43,024 bases of DNA, taken from Bacteroides sp. CAG:545 (GTDB taxonomy: Bacteria; Bacteroidota; Bacteroidia; Bacteroidales; UBA932). This document shows, in pieces, positions 8,562 through 17,870 of the stretch. How positions within the stretch are numbered: the first letter of the stretch is position 1; every line of letters starts with the position of its first letter. Made by a program: the position numbers and the translations under genes. The stretch lies in contig HF996020.1 in assembly GCA_000432515.1 (NCBI GenBank), forward strand, positions 29,675 to 72,698, written 5' to 3'. Below the pieces are notes generated by a model that was not told where the DNA came from, did not search any database, and saw nothing but the letters and a program-made list of their open reading frames with translations.

Positions 8562-9884
8562 ATGGCAAGGATTACAAAGCGGCTTCTTACAGTTGCTCTT
8601 CTGATTTCGGCCCTGTTTTCGGGTCAAGTCGGAGTTTCAGCTCAAGAAGCGACAACTCTTGATACCGGGCGTTCGGTTTCTGCACGATCTGTGGAGAGAC
8701 GCTTTGCGATATATTATTGGCTGGACAGGGTCGATATCGATGAGCATTATCTTGATAACGAGTGGCAGATTGCGCAGATCCGCAAATACCTCCTTATTTC
8801 CCCTAAAATAGACAGCATCACCATTTCTTCTTATGCATCTCCTGAGGGTGTGTATTAGCGCAACGTATGGCTCGCCCGCAAGAGAGCAGAGGCTGCACGC
8901 CGTTTCATCGTGAACAATATCCCTGAAGGCTCGTCTCTGAACGGGGACAAGATTGTCCTCAGGCCGCAGAATGAGAACTGGGACGGACTCAGAGCGGAAA
9001 TCGAGGCCAACTACAAGCTTCAGAACAAGGACCGCGTCCTCCGCATCCTCGATTCCAAGGTGGGCAATGACACCAAGAAATGGCGTATCCAGCATCTGGA
9101 CAACGGCTACACTTGGCATTATATAATAGTGAACCACATGCCTAAACTCCGACTCGCTACCTGGATCTGCGTCTGGGTGGATCCGGAAGTTCCTGTGCTG
9201 GAAGCAGTCAGACCTGATGTTCCTCTGAAATCCGAGAGCAGCATGGCATTGATTCCTCAGACTTATGTTCCTACAGAATTTACTCCGTCCGTGGCAGGCA
9301 AACCTGCTTACGAGCGCCAGATGATACTTGCCGGCAGAACCAACCTTCTCGTTCCGGGGCTCAACTTCGGCATCGAGATTCCTATCGGAAGACATATTTC
9401 CATCGGAGCCGACTACTGGTACCCTTGGTGGCTTGCCAAGAACAACAAGTACTGCGGTGAGATGCTCGGCTGGTTTATCGACGGAAAGTATTGGTTTACA
9501 GGACGTAACGGCAAATATGAATGGTCACGTGCCGACAAGCTCAAAGGCCACGCGCTCGGAATCTATGCCGGCTGCGGCTACTATGACTACCAGAAGAAGA
9601 TGAGCGGCTACCAGGGTGAATACATCGATTTCGGTGTGGACTACACCTTCGGCCTGCCTATCGGAAGACGTGACCACAAGTGGATGCGTATGGAATTCAA
9701 TATCGGTGTCGGCTGTATGATGACACAGGCCCGTCACTACACCCCGACCCATGACTACACTCAGCTCATCAAGGACCCTGGCATCAAGCAGAAGTACTAC
9801 ACCTTCTTCGGTCCTACCAGAGCCGGAATCTCGTTTGTCCTGCCGATCATCGTGAAACATAAAGTGAAAGGAGGCGAGCGATGA
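8562..9884 (+). pseudogene. DUF3575 / OmpA-like fimbrial-locus protein interrupted by an in-frame amber codon
   Basis: First gene of the fimbrial operon. Residues 1-28 form a signal peptide ending VSAQ. An OmpA-like segment follows (ITISSYASPEG, then RNVWLARKRAEAARRF), and the C-terminal half is a DUF3575 outer-membrane domain (GLNFGIEIPIGRHISIGADYW). These proteins commonly open Mfa/FimA-type fimbrial operons in Bacteroidales and are thought to sit in the outer membrane. A TAG at 8856-8858 (codon 99) splits it in the middle of the ASPEG...RKRA motif. Both sides are in the same frame and both are well conserved, so this is a point nonsense change rather than two genes. The downstream piece could restart at ATG 8910 but would lack a signal peptide. 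Other genes here (murF, the DUF4906 gene) end in TAG, so amber is a normal stop. The stop overlaps the next gene's start (ATGA). Confidence 0.8.
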
Positions 9885-10843
9885 AAAAGATAATGATACT
9901 TGCACTCGCATTGACAGTGCTCTTCTCAGCACCTTCCTGCAAGAGGCGTCCGCTCAGCGATGCTGACTATAATTCAATTGTCGTATTCAACATAGATCAG
10001 AACATCTTGAACGGTCCGGAAATGACGGAACCGGAAATGATGAGAGTCGCGTTCTTCGACCATAACAACGGAAACCTCGTTGCCCAGGCATATCTCCCTC
10101 CTCAGGGAGGCCAGGTGTCAGTGCTGCCGGGAAGGTCCTATGACGTGTTGGCCTACAACTTCGGTACGCAGGTCACCTTCATCCAGAACGAAAACAACTT
10201 CGGCCGCATCAACGCCACGACCAACCAGATTGCCGACTCGTTCAAGAGTAAGCTTAAGAGCCGCGGTACACGAAGCCCTGGCGACGAAACAGAAGAGACC
10301 ATCGTTTACGACCCTGACCACCTCTTCGTAGGCCGTCTGATGAATGTGGACATGCCTGCCCGTTCGGTGGAGTCTCCGGAAGTGACATTGACAATAGACT
10401 GTCAGACGGTCGTGCAGTCGTGGATACTTTGCGTGAACAAGATCAAGGGTGCCCAGTATGTAGGTTCCATCTCGGCCGTCATCACCGGCCTGTCGCAGTA
10501 CCACAGGCTCGGCCCTGGAAACCGCTCCGAAGAAGTCGCGTCAGTGTTTTTCGATGTCCGGAACTTGGACAGAGACGGATTTCTCGATACCAGGTTCAAT
10601 ACTTTCGGACGGTCTCCTAAGCGTGGCGAACGGCAGATCCTGTCCCTCGTCATCACCGACGTCGCAGGTAAAGGATATATTTTCAATGTGGATATCTCCG
10701 ACCAGTTTATCGACAATCCGCGCCAGTACATCCTCGTGAACACTGACGATATCGAGATACCTGAGCCTGAACACAAGGAAGGAGGCGGACTTGCGCCGTC
10801 AGTGGATGAATGGAAAGACATCAATACGAACATAAACATTTAA
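9881..10843 (+). CDS. DUF5119-type fimbrial-locus lipoprotein
   Basis: A 320-residue lipoprotein. The signal peptide ends in APSC with the lipidated cysteine at about residue 20, followed by KRRPL. The pattern of a short charged start, an EMMRVAFFD strand, a GGQVSVLPGRSYDVLAYNFGT strand, a YDPDHLFVGR segment and a terminal FNVDISDQF strand fits the DUF5119 proteins that follow DUF3575 genes in Bacteroidales fimbrial operons. The exact role is unknown; an anchor or assembly factor like Mfa2/FimB is the usual guess. It overlaps the preceding gene by 4 bases (ATGA), so its translation may depend on ribosomes passing the amber-bearing gene. Confidence 0.75.
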   Translation: MKKIMILALALTVLFSAPSCKRRPLSDADYNSIVVFNIDQNILNGPEMTEPEMMRVAFFDHNNGNLVAQAYLPPQGGQVSVLPGRSYDVLAYNFGTQVTFIQNENNFGRINATTNQIADSFKSKLKSRGTRSPGDETEETIVYDPDHLFVGRLMNVDMPARSVESPEVTLTIDCQTVVQSWILCVNKIKGAQYVGSISAVITGLSQYHRLGPGNRSEEVASVFFDVRNLDRDGFLDTRFNTFGRSPKRGERQILSLVITDVAGKGYIFNVDISDQFIDNPRQYILVNTDDIEIPEPEHKEGGGLAPSVDEWKDINTNINI

Positions 10844-10866
10844 ATTTTCTTAATACTGTATTAAAA

Positions 10867-11925
10867 ATGAAAAAAATCATTTCAATCGTGCTTGGAGTTG
10901 CCGCACTGGCAGCCTGCACCAAAACATCAGTAAGCTATGAGCAGCCTGGTGAAATCGCTCTTGCTCCTGTAACAAGAGCCAATATGACTAAAGCTGCCAT
11001 TACTGGAACAACATTCCCTACCACCAACGATATGGGAGTTTATGCTTTCTATAACACACTCGATGCTGGTACTCTTAAGGCTAATTTCCTTGCAAATTCA
11101 GCTGCTTATCTGAACAATGTGAAATTTGTCAACAGGACAGGTACCGGTAACTGGGGCGGTGAAACAAGTTATTATTGGCCAAAGACCGGTTCGCTTGTAT
11201 TCGCAGCCTACTCGCCAAGCGCAGCTGCCCTTGCTTATGATGAGCAGAAGGATGAGTTCTCTGCGACAAGCTATGTTCAGAGTGAAGATCTCTCTAGTAC
11301 TGTGGACCTTCTCTGGAGTCCTATGACAGCTAAATCTCATGACAAGACTACTGCAGCTGTTCCAATGGTATTCTATCACGCTATGTCTTGGGTTACTGTT
11401 CAGGCAGTAGCTGCAAATTCGAAATCTGATAAACACTTCAAAATCAAATCAGTTAAATTGAACGGTATCGTAAATAAAGGAGCATTCAAGACTGCCAGCG
11501 CTACGATTGCTTGGACCCCTTCTACACTTGAAACTGATAAACAGACACTCACAGTTTTCAGCGATAATAATTATAAAGATGTTGAGCTGCCGACTGCTGA
11601 AAAACCTGTTCAGGCACTTGAGAATAATGCAAAAGGAACTGTAGTTATCCCTCAAACTCTTAGCAACGATGCTACTCTTACAGTTGTATTCTCTCAGATG
11701 ATGCCTACTGGCAATTGGTCAGCAGACCAGAACCTTACTTTCAAACTTAATGCATGTAAAGTTGGTGAGCCTGCTGTTGCACTGAACAAGTGGGATAATG
11801 GCAAGCACTATATCTACACACTGAATTTCAACATCAAGGGTGCTGCCGGCGAAAATGAGATTCTCATCAAGCCTACACTCACGGACTGGGAAAATGTTAC
11901 TGCTAATGGCATCAATGCTCAGTAA
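10867..11925 (+). CDS. Fimbrillin-family lipoprotein, likely major subunit
   Basis: A 352-residue protein with a textbook lipobox (LAAC, cysteine about residue 17). A two-part beta-rich body follows, with the Mfa-like pattern PTTNDMGVYAFYN, YYWPKTGSLVFAAYSP, and the C-terminal KWDNGKHYIYTLNFNIK ... ITPTLTDWE-type ending (here ILIKPTLTDWENV). In P. gingivalis-type pili such subunits are exported as lipoproteins, cleaved by Arg-gingipain-like proteases and polymerised by strand exchange; APVTRANMTKA near residue 40 offers such an Arg site. Codon choice differs from its neighbours, with many T-ending codons, as expected for the most highly expressed gene of the operon. An upstream frame begins at 10810, but the ATG at 10867 is the real start. 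Confidence 0.82.
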   Translation: MKKIISIVLGVAALAACTKTSVSYEQPGEIALAPVTRANMTKAAITGTTFPTTNDMGVYAFYNTLDAGTLKANFLANSAAYLNNVKFVNRTGTGNWGGETSYYWPKTGSLVFAAYSPSAAALAYDEQKDEFSATSYVQSEDLSSTVDLLWSPMTAKSHDKTTAAVPMVFYHAMSWVTVQAVAANSKSDKHFKIKSVKLNGIVNKGAFKTASATIAWTPSTLETDKQTLTVFSDNNYKDVELPTAEKPVQALENNAKGTVVIPQTLSNDATLTVVFSQMMPTGNWSADQNLTFKLNACKVGEPAVALNKWDNGKHYIYTLNFNIKGAAGENEILIKPTLTDWENVTANGINAQ

Positions 11926-11957
11926 GCGTTTGCAGATAGTTTAATTTTAGTTATAGT

Positions 11958-12896
11958 ATGAAAATCCTTTCCAAAATATTAGTACTGCTTCTGACAGCAG
12001 GCGTGTCATCAAGTTGCTTGTCACATCTCAAATATGACAAGACTACGGGTGAAATCAGATTGAGACCAGTTGTAGGCTTGGGTACAAGATCTGGAGAGGA
12101 TTTCATTCCTTTTCCGGAAGACAGGGAGTTCCGCGTCACTGCGGTCTCCCGGGATTCCGGTGAAAAATATCTTGACGATGTCATTGTCAAGTCCCGTGGC
12201 GCCAGAGGCTGGTTCCCTGAGAACTCTCCACAGTGGCCATATGACCAGTCATTAACATTTGCAGGATATTATCCTACAGACCTTCAGGTAACCTGTGACC
12301 GTGAATGCAATCTCAAGATCGATTCGTACACGGTGGAAGGCAAGGGCATAGACATCCTTTTGGCAAAAACCGACAGGGCCTATACCAAGAACGACAGTAT
12401 CGTGGGATTTCCGTTCCGCCACGCATTGACCAAGATGGACTTTCGCGTGAAGCAGACATTGAACCTGGAAACCCGTGTCAAAATTCAGAAAATCGAGCTT
12501 TGCGGCATTTTCAGGCAGGGAAGCTACGATTCTTCGGCATCACCGGACTGGAGATCGTCAGGGCAGAAAAGCGACCTCACCATATTTGAGGCTGACGGAG
12601 AAGGTGTCGAAGTATATAAGATGTCTCCATCCTATTTGGGCGGCAGCTGGTTTGTCCTTCCGCAGGACGGCGGCGCGTCCATCAGAGTTACGTTTGCTCT
12701 TTCTACAGCCGGGAGCGAATGGCTTGGCAACCAGACTGTTGAAACACCTGCAGTGCTTAAGGAGTGGTTGTCCGACAGGCACTACACATATACGCTCAAT
12801 ATCCAGGAACCTGGTCCGGAAGACACTACCGGAGACCCGTTCGTGCTGAAATACACTACGGGCATAAGCAGCTGGGACGAGCGATTTTCAGATTAA
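11958..12896 (+). CDS. Fimbrillin-family lipoprotein, minor subunit
   Basis: A 312-residue lipoprotein with signal peptide and cysteine in VSSSC (about residue 20). It carries the same fold markers as its neighbours: TRSGEDF after the N-terminal stretch, WPYDQSLTFAGYYP, FPFRHALTKMDFRV, a VLPQDGGASIRVTF strand and the DRHYTYTLNI C-terminal strand. This places it in the Mfa-like fimbrillin superfamily, probably as a minor or adaptor subunit. It lies 32 bp after the previous gene and ends 6 bp before the next likely start, so it belongs to the same transcript. Confidence 0.78.
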   Translation: MKILSKILVLLLTAGVSSSCLSHLKYDKTTGEIRLRPVVGLGTRSGEDFIPFPEDREFRVTAVSRDSGEKYLDDVIVKSRGARGWFPENSPQWPYDQSLTFAGYYPTDLQVTCDRECNLKIDSYTVEGKGIDILLAKTDRAYTKNDSIVGFPFRHALTKMDFRVKQTLNLETRVKIQKIELCGIFRQGSYDSSASPDWRSSGQKSDLTIFEADGEGVEVYKMSPSYLGGSWFVLPQDGGASIRVTFALSTAGSEWLGNQTVETPAVLKEWLSDRHYTYTLNIQEPGPEDTTGDPFVLKYTTGISSWDERFSD

Positions 12897-12902
12897 TTGA
12901 AG

Positions 12903-14357
12903 ATGATGAAAACTGATATCAAATATAGTTTGGTTTCTGTAGCGGCGCTGCTTGTCTCGCTTGGCTCCTGTACTACGGTCAGGGTCGAGCCGGATGAAGT
13001 GGTGAGTCGTGGTGATGAAATCCTGTTCATCGCCGGTTCCACTGAACCCGGTACGAGAGCGATGCTTGATGCCGGTTCGTTCAGACAGGTGGGCAATGCA
13101 TTGAAAATCTTCGATATATATTCTCCTACCGCTACTTGGGCTACTGCCGAATTCTATATCCGCGATGCCAATGCCGTCTGCAATTCTACTGCGGCCGGCT
13201 CCACATGGCCTTTCTATACGGCGCCGGAGCTGACTTCCTCTATGGAGCATTATTACTGGACCAAGATGGGCTCGCACAGGTTCTATGGCGTGGCCAATAA
13301 AATGGCGGGCAAGACTATTCCTGCAGACTGGACATTCAATGATGAACATAAGGTTTTTTCAGTCCCTGCAACTTTCAATACTTATACCACTGACAAAGAG
13401 CAGTTCGACCTGATTTATTCCAATATAGCAGAGCGCAATCTGAACACTGGCGCGGGCACTGGCCCTGTAGAGTTGCAGTTCCGCCATCTGTTCGCCGGAT
13501 ATGCGTTCACACTGAAAAATGACAGCCCTAATCCTCTCAAGATTACCTCTGTAAGGCTGAAGGTGGGCAATTCCTGTACCGCGACCATCAATTATGGTCT
13601 GGCTTGGGATCCTAACAATACCGGTAGTCCTGAGATTGAATATACCTCTATGGTAATGGAACCGGCGGAGGGTATTCCAGGAGCTGCAGTTGAAGGCGGT
13701 GCAGATGTTACCATCGCATCCGGCTCTACTGTGAACCTTATGATTCCGGGCAAGACATATACGGGCGCTACTTTCCCTGTGGAGGATTATCGTCTGATAT
13801 GGCCGCAGCAGCTGGACATTACGAATGCGGCGAAGGGACCTGGTGAAGGCGGAGCCGAGGGCGAATCGCTGGGTGCCAAGGTGCTGGAGATTAAGTATGA
13901 GACAACGGTGACGACTACGTCGATTGAGAATTATGAGCATTATGACTGGACTGATGGGACTGGACAGTATTATGTTACTTTTGAGTATGTAGGGCCTGGT
14001 AAAGGGGATTATACGCAAACTACCACCCAGTATAATACTTATAGTAGTAGTTCTTGGTATAAGGATTATAAATATATATTTGCTGGAAAAAATAAAGGTA
14101 GTTATAAAGCAGTAAATGCATCTACATCTTATAGTTATAATAAAAAATATATAAAGACTCCCACTATAGAAGAATCTACCACAGTCCAGGTCACCAAGAC
14201 CATCAACATAAATCTTGCGAACATCACCAAGGATAAGCTTTGGGATGCCGGCCACAGATATCTCTACAACCTGGTTTACAGCAATGACGCCATCGGCGCG
14301 CAAGTGACCGTGATGAACTGGGAAGGCGACAAAGGCGGAGATGTGACATTTAAATAA
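12903..14357 (+). CDS. Fimbrillin-family lipoprotein with an AT-rich variable insert
   Basis: A 484-residue lipoprotein (signal peptide ending SLGSC). Fimbrillin features include YYWTKMGSHRFYGVAN, FRHLFAGYAFTLKND and the C-terminal AGHRYLYNLVYSND ... VMNWE strands. The frame opens with TTG at 12897, but the ATG at 12903 (or 12906) is a better start. Residues about 345-425 form an unusual Tyr/Ser/Thr-rich stretch, and the DNA at roughly 14030-14160 is strikingly AT-rich compared with both sides. The stretch sits just before the final conserved strands, so it is probably an exposed loop that varies between strains. Confidence 0.75.
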   Translation: MMKTDIKYSLVSVAALLVSLGSCTTVRVEPDEVVSRGDEILFIAGSTEPGTRAMLDAGSFRQVGNALKIFDIYSPTATWATAEFYIRDANAVCNSTAAGSTWPFYTAPELTSSMEHYYWTKMGSHRFYGVANKMAGKTIPADWTFNDEHKVFSVPATFNTYTTDKEQFDLIYSNIAERNLNTGAGTGPVELQFRHLFAGYAFTLKNDSPNPLKITSVRLKVGNSCTATINYGLAWDPNNTGSPEIEYTSMVMEPAEGIPGAAVEGGADVTIASGSTVNLMIPGKTYTGATFPVEDYRLIWPQQLDITNAAKGPGEGGAEGESLGAKVLEIKYETTVTTTSIENYEHYDWTDGTGQYYVTFEYVGPGKGDYTQTTTQYNTYSSSSWYKDYKYIFAGKNKGSYKAVNASTSYSYNKKYIKTPTIEESTTVQVTKTININLANITKDKLWDAGHRYLYNLVYSNDAIGAQVTVMNWEGDKGGDVTFK

Positions 14358-14368
14358 TGAAGGGAATT

Positions 14369-17257
14369 ATGAAACACTATATCGTAAACATACTGGTCGC
14401 TGCGGCATTGACCTTATGCTCATTGGCCTCCTGCGTGAAAGAGAACATCAGTGCTCCGGACCACGGGGAAGGGACTGTGTATCTCTCGCTCAATGTCCTT
14501 TCAGGCGGCATGGATCAGATCATCGTCAAGAGTCCGTGGGACCCGAACGATGACAATGAGCGCGCTGTGGAGAATCTCCGAATCTATATTTTCTCCAAGG
14601 CTACTGGCAATCTCGTGGGATACAAGTATTTCTCGAAAGACGACTTGACTTTTACGGATGACAGTTCCCAGCCAGGTTACGACCGCACGGCTACTGTCAG
14701 CAATATCCCTACCTCCACCGGCGAGGTATATATCTACGCCATTGCCAATGCAAGGACTTCGCAGTACAAGGTCACTGACGATGCCATACTCGATATCGAT
14801 GAGTCGAATCTTTCGCATCTTACCCGCGAAACCTTCCTGTCGGCTACCTGTACCCGTCAGCTCGGCTCCATAAACCCTGCCGACAACCGTTTCGTGATGA
14901 GCGGCTTTGCCAATAACGGAGATCCCGTGACCATTGCGCGAAAGGCAGGTACGCAGCAGGCTGAAATCACGTCTCCGACAGATGACGACCATAAGCGTGT
15001 GAAACTGTATAAAATCCTGTCCAAGAACAAGATAACTGTCAAGACGGAAGGCAATGTAACATTCAAGCCGGAGTATATGGAGATTCACAATGTGCCTCAG
15101 GTCTATGGCTTGATGCGCGGAAATAATGTGGCGTCTTCTGGTTTTGAGACGTTTGACCGAATCATCTGGTCAGAGAACAGCTATCAATGCTATCTTCCTG
15201 CCAATGTCCAGACTACGACTGCATCTTCGGCTTCCTTCAATGAACGTGAGAAGAATACTTACGATAAAACAACTGGCAAGAAGACATTTGATAATGCTCC
15301 AGAGAATGCAACCTATGTTGTCATTCACGGTAAATATCAGGGTGGCGATTATGCTGGCGATTTGAGTTATACTGTACATTTGGGAGATTTTACGCATAAC
15401 ATGTCGGATTTCTCGGTCGCTGCAAACAGCAACTATGAATATACATTGACCATAAAGGGCGTGAATAACTTTATCGCTGAGTCCCAAAAGATAGCTGGTG
15501 CGGACGACCCTGGTTCTGAGGGAGTTGTCATCTTCAAAGGAACTGATATCCTGGAGGTGGACTGCCATTACGAGGCGAGGGTGATGAAGTTCTCCATGTC
15601 TGAGCTGAATGATATTATCAATGTTGGTAAATACGGATATATCCTGAAAATCCAGACAGCGTTCTGTGAGACAATATCGATGATTGTGGACGGAGAAGGC
15701 CGGATTTACGATGCTGCTGAATTCAAGACTCAGTCTAACCCTACTGTGCTCACTACGGTCGGAACTGACGGTATGCCTGTGGATGCATCCAGAATTCTGA
15801 TAAGCGGAGATGTGGATTTCGACTGGGTGCGTTTTGTGAAGAATACAGGTGTGTATTCCTCTACTCCTAATTCGAGTCCTGGTTGTATGGTTTCGCGCTA
15901 CCATGCTATCTCAGACGTGTGCGCATATCCTCGCAGAGATAATACTCAGACCATATTCGAATTTTTGCGGGATTTGTATAAGGCGGGTAAGGAACAGAAT
16001 GCATCGTATTTCAATGCTACAGGCTCGTCAGTCTATGTCACCTGCTTTGTGGATGAAAACTACTATCCGAAAAAGAACTGGACCGAGTATGTGAACAAAT
16101 CTGAGCCGCGCCGAATGTATTTTGCCAATGAACTTTTCGTCAGTGCGGACGGTCAAAGTTCTTTCGCTCGAGCAAAATATGTGGTTTCTCAGAAATCCAT
16201 CTGGACATTCTACAAATTGGACCCGACATTGAAACCGTTCGGTCTCGAGTTTGTTTCTGAAGAAAAGGCTCAGGGAAAGAATGTCGCGAATGGTACAAAT
16301 TCTCGACAGGAGTACTGGAATGGAAGGGCTTCTGCGATTAGAAATAATTCAGGAAATAAGTTCTATGATAATTCTACTAAGAGTGCCAATGGAACACAAG
16401 ATTTGTATCTCAGTGCATATCGTGCGTGTATGAGTCGTAACCGTGATGAAAATGGTAATGGAAAAATCGATGCCGATGAGATAAAATGGTATCTTGCTTC
16501 CGTGGACCAGTATAAAGGTATGTGGGCAGGAGAAGAGGCGTTGAATACGGATATGAGATTGTTCAAGGCGACTGAAAGTGAGTGGGCGGCTTTGAAAAAG
16601 GCTTTTGGCAATGGAGACGATTCGAAATTGTCGCCGTGGCATTATTTCACTTGTTCTCCAGCGAATACTTTCTGGGCTGAGGAGGGGTGTGCTACAGGAA
16701 CAGATGGTAGTGCAACTATGGTTAGATGCATAAGAACATTGGAGTCTAATGAGAATGGCTTGGGTGAGGCTGATAAGTATTATGAGTATGATCCTGCAAC
16801 CGAAACTGTGACGATGCTTCTGAACAGTGACGCTCTTAGATCGGCGCAGTCAGGCGGTTTCCAAACTTATTTCGAAAGAGGTAAGGATAGTAATAAACTT
16901 TACAAGAAGTTTAAGATTGCAAGTGCAAATTTGACAGGTGGCCCTTATTCTAAGACGCAGGTCATCAGTACTGCTAAAGGAAGTGGCTTTATTAATTCAA
17001 GCGATGATGTCTGCCAAAAGGCCGCTGGATATGGTGGCTCTTGGCGAGTACCGAACCAGAGAGAATTGTCCATAATGTCTGCAGTAAATAAGAATTTGAC
17101 AGACCTTTACAGCTGTACCTCATTTACTGGCGTTCAGAGCGGGTATTATAAAGGCGGAACTGGTAGTGAGTATGGATTTGTGCTGGCAGGTACTCAGATG
17201 ACTGTTGCTATTAGTAAGACTTATAACGTCCGCTGCGTAATGGACGTGGTCGATTAG
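14369..17257 (+). CDS. DUF4906-type large fimbrial lipoprotein, putative tip adhesin
   Basis: The largest and last gene of the operon (962 residues). The signal peptide ends LASC, with lipidated Cys22. The N-terminal Mfa2/FimB-like part (VYLSLNVLSGG, ENLRIYIFSKATG) is followed by a DUF4906-type middle (VYVTCFVDENYYP, RRMYFANELFVSADG, VSQKSIWTFY). Next comes a DENGNGKIDADE loop at about 693-704 that looks like an EF-hand calcium site, and a C-terminal segment with GGSWRVPNQRELSIM and a final YNVRCVMDV typical of FGE/lectin-like surface domains. Proteins of this make-up close Bacteroidales fimbrial operons and are inferred to sit at the pilus tip. The ATG at 14369 is preferred because AGGGA lies just before it; an ATG at 14357 overlapping the previous stop is the alternative. 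Confidence 0.78.
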   Translation: MKHYIVNILVAAALTLCSLASCVKENISAPDHGEGTVYLSLNVLSGGMDQIIVKSPWDPNDDNERAVENLRIYIFSKATGNLVGYKYFSKDDLTFTDDSSQPGYDRTATVSNIPTSTGEVYIYAIANARTSQYKVTDDAILDIDESNLSHLTRETFLSATCTRQLGSINPADNRFVMSGFANNGDPVTIARKAGTQQAEITSPTDDDHKRVKLYKILSKNKITVKTEGNVTFKPEYMEIHNVPQVYGLMRGNNVASSGFETFDRIIWSENSYQCYLPANVQTTTASSASFNEREKNTYDKTTGKKTFDNAPENATYVVIHGKYQGGDYAGDLSYTVHLGDFTHNMSDFSVAANSNYEYTLTIKGVNNFIAESQKIAGADDPGSEGVVIFKGTDILEVDCHYEARVMKFSMSELNDIINVGKYGYILKIQTAFCETISMIVDGEGRIYDAAEFKTQSNPTVLTTVGTDGMPVDASRILISGDVDFDWVRFVKNTGVYSSTPNSSPGCMVSRYHAISDVCAYPRRDNTQTIFEFLRDLYKAGKEQNASYFNATGSSVYVTCFVDENYYPKKNWTEYVNKSEPRRMYFANELFVSADGQSSFARAKYVVSQKSIWTFYKLDPTLKPFGLEFVSEEKAQGKNVANGTNSRQEYWNGRASAIRNNSGNKFYDNSTKSANGTQDLYLSAYRACMSRNRDENGNGKIDADEIKWYLASVDQYKGMWAGEEALNTDMRLFKATESEWAALKKAFGNGDDSKLSPWHYFTCSPANTFWAEEGCATGTDGSATMVRCIRTLESNENGLGEADKYYEYDPATETVTMLLNSDALRSAQSGGFQTYFERGKDSNKLYKKFKIASANLTGGPYSKTQVISTAKGSGFINSSDDVCQKAAGYGGSWRVPNQRELSIMSAVNKNLTDLYSCTSFTGVQSGYYKGGTGSEYGFVLAGTQMTVAISKTYNVRCVMDVVD

Positions 17258-17334
17258 GACCTCGCCCGTGCGCCGGATAACGGAAAGAACTTGAAAGATC
17301 GTTTACCAACGATTATTATATACTATTTTTGTGC

Positions 17335-17371
17335 AGAAGGAGCCCGTAGTGATACGCGCTCCTTCTTTTCT
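17335..17371 (+). terminator. Intrinsic terminator of the fimbrial operon
   Basis: A 9-bp stem (AGAAGGAGC at 17335-17343, GCTCCTTCT at 17358-17366) with an inner CGTA/TACG extension, followed by a T-rich tail (17364-17371). It lies 78 bases after the DUF4906 stop and separates the fimbrial operon from the convergent TAC cassette. Confidence 0.75.
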
Positions 17372-17438
17372 TTACTCATATAACTTCATTCCGCCTACAG
17401 CCTCCATCCCCATCCGCACTTCTCCAAGTCCTTCACTC

Positions 17439-17855
17439 TTATCCCCTTAACCTCTCCACCGGAATGAGCGGAATTGAGACAAAACTTAAAGGGGTGTCCT
17501 TTAGGTTTTTCATGAGGACTCCTCGTAAAGCCCCTACTGTCGCTGTAATGAATGTGTCCAATATCATTGAACTTTGAGTTGTGACGTTGCCGTTGTTGTC
17601 AAATGTGAGTATTTCCTTGATGGGGGATAAGCCGAAAGTCATTGCTATTGCGTTAGTTGCAAGTATCGTATTTGTTTCGGAACAAACAACATTGACCTTC
17701 ATCGAAATAGTGATACGGTTATCTTCCATAGACGGCTTTACGACATGGCCGAGCTGGATAGAAATAGAATCTGAGTCAATTGTCTGAAAGTTGTAGTCGT
17801 AGTTGAACTTATACTCAGTTTCGGTTATTGACTCAAGTTTATATTTGATATTCAT
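17439..17855 (-). CDS. SecB-like chaperone, third gene of a putative TAC cassette
   Basis: A 138-residue cytosolic protein without a signal peptide. The layout resembles SecB: an N-terminal strand YKLESI, alternating strands through ISIQLGHVV and ITISMKVNVVCSE, a central ILATNAIAMTFGL strand, a helix around FITATVGALRGVLM that aligns in pattern with the ARECI...RG helix of SecB, and a final PLSFVSIPLIPVERL like the NLAPVNFDALF end of SecB. It follows the antitoxin by 15 bp in the same direction. In known toxin-antitoxin-chaperone (TAC) systems, a dedicated SecB-like protein folds and protects the antitoxin, and this gene order fits. The assignment rests on pattern and context rather than strong identity. 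A HigBA accessory protein of another fold is the alternative. Confidence 0.6.
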   Translation of the reverse strand: MNIKYKLESITETEYKFNYDYNFQTIDSDSISIQLGHVVKPSMEDNRITISMKVNVVCSETNTILATNAIAMTFGLSPIKEILTFDNNGNVTTQSSMILDTFITATVGALRGVLMKNLKDTPLSFVSIPLIPVERLRG

Positions 17856-17870
17856 AGTCCTTATGGTTTT

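Noticed and set aside
8910..9884. Separate DUF3575 gene starting at ATG 8910
   Set aside because: Same frame as 8562-8858, conserved sequence continues through the stop, and it would lack a signal peptide; treated as one interrupted gene.
10850..10864. TTAATAC/GTATTAA palindrome before the main fimbrillin gene
   Set aside because: Real but short and AT-only. It could be a leader hairpin or an operator, with no further support.
17324..17331. TATTTTTG -7 match just before the fimbrial terminator
   Set aside because: It would start transcription inside the terminator hairpin with no gene downstream on that strand and has no good -33 box.
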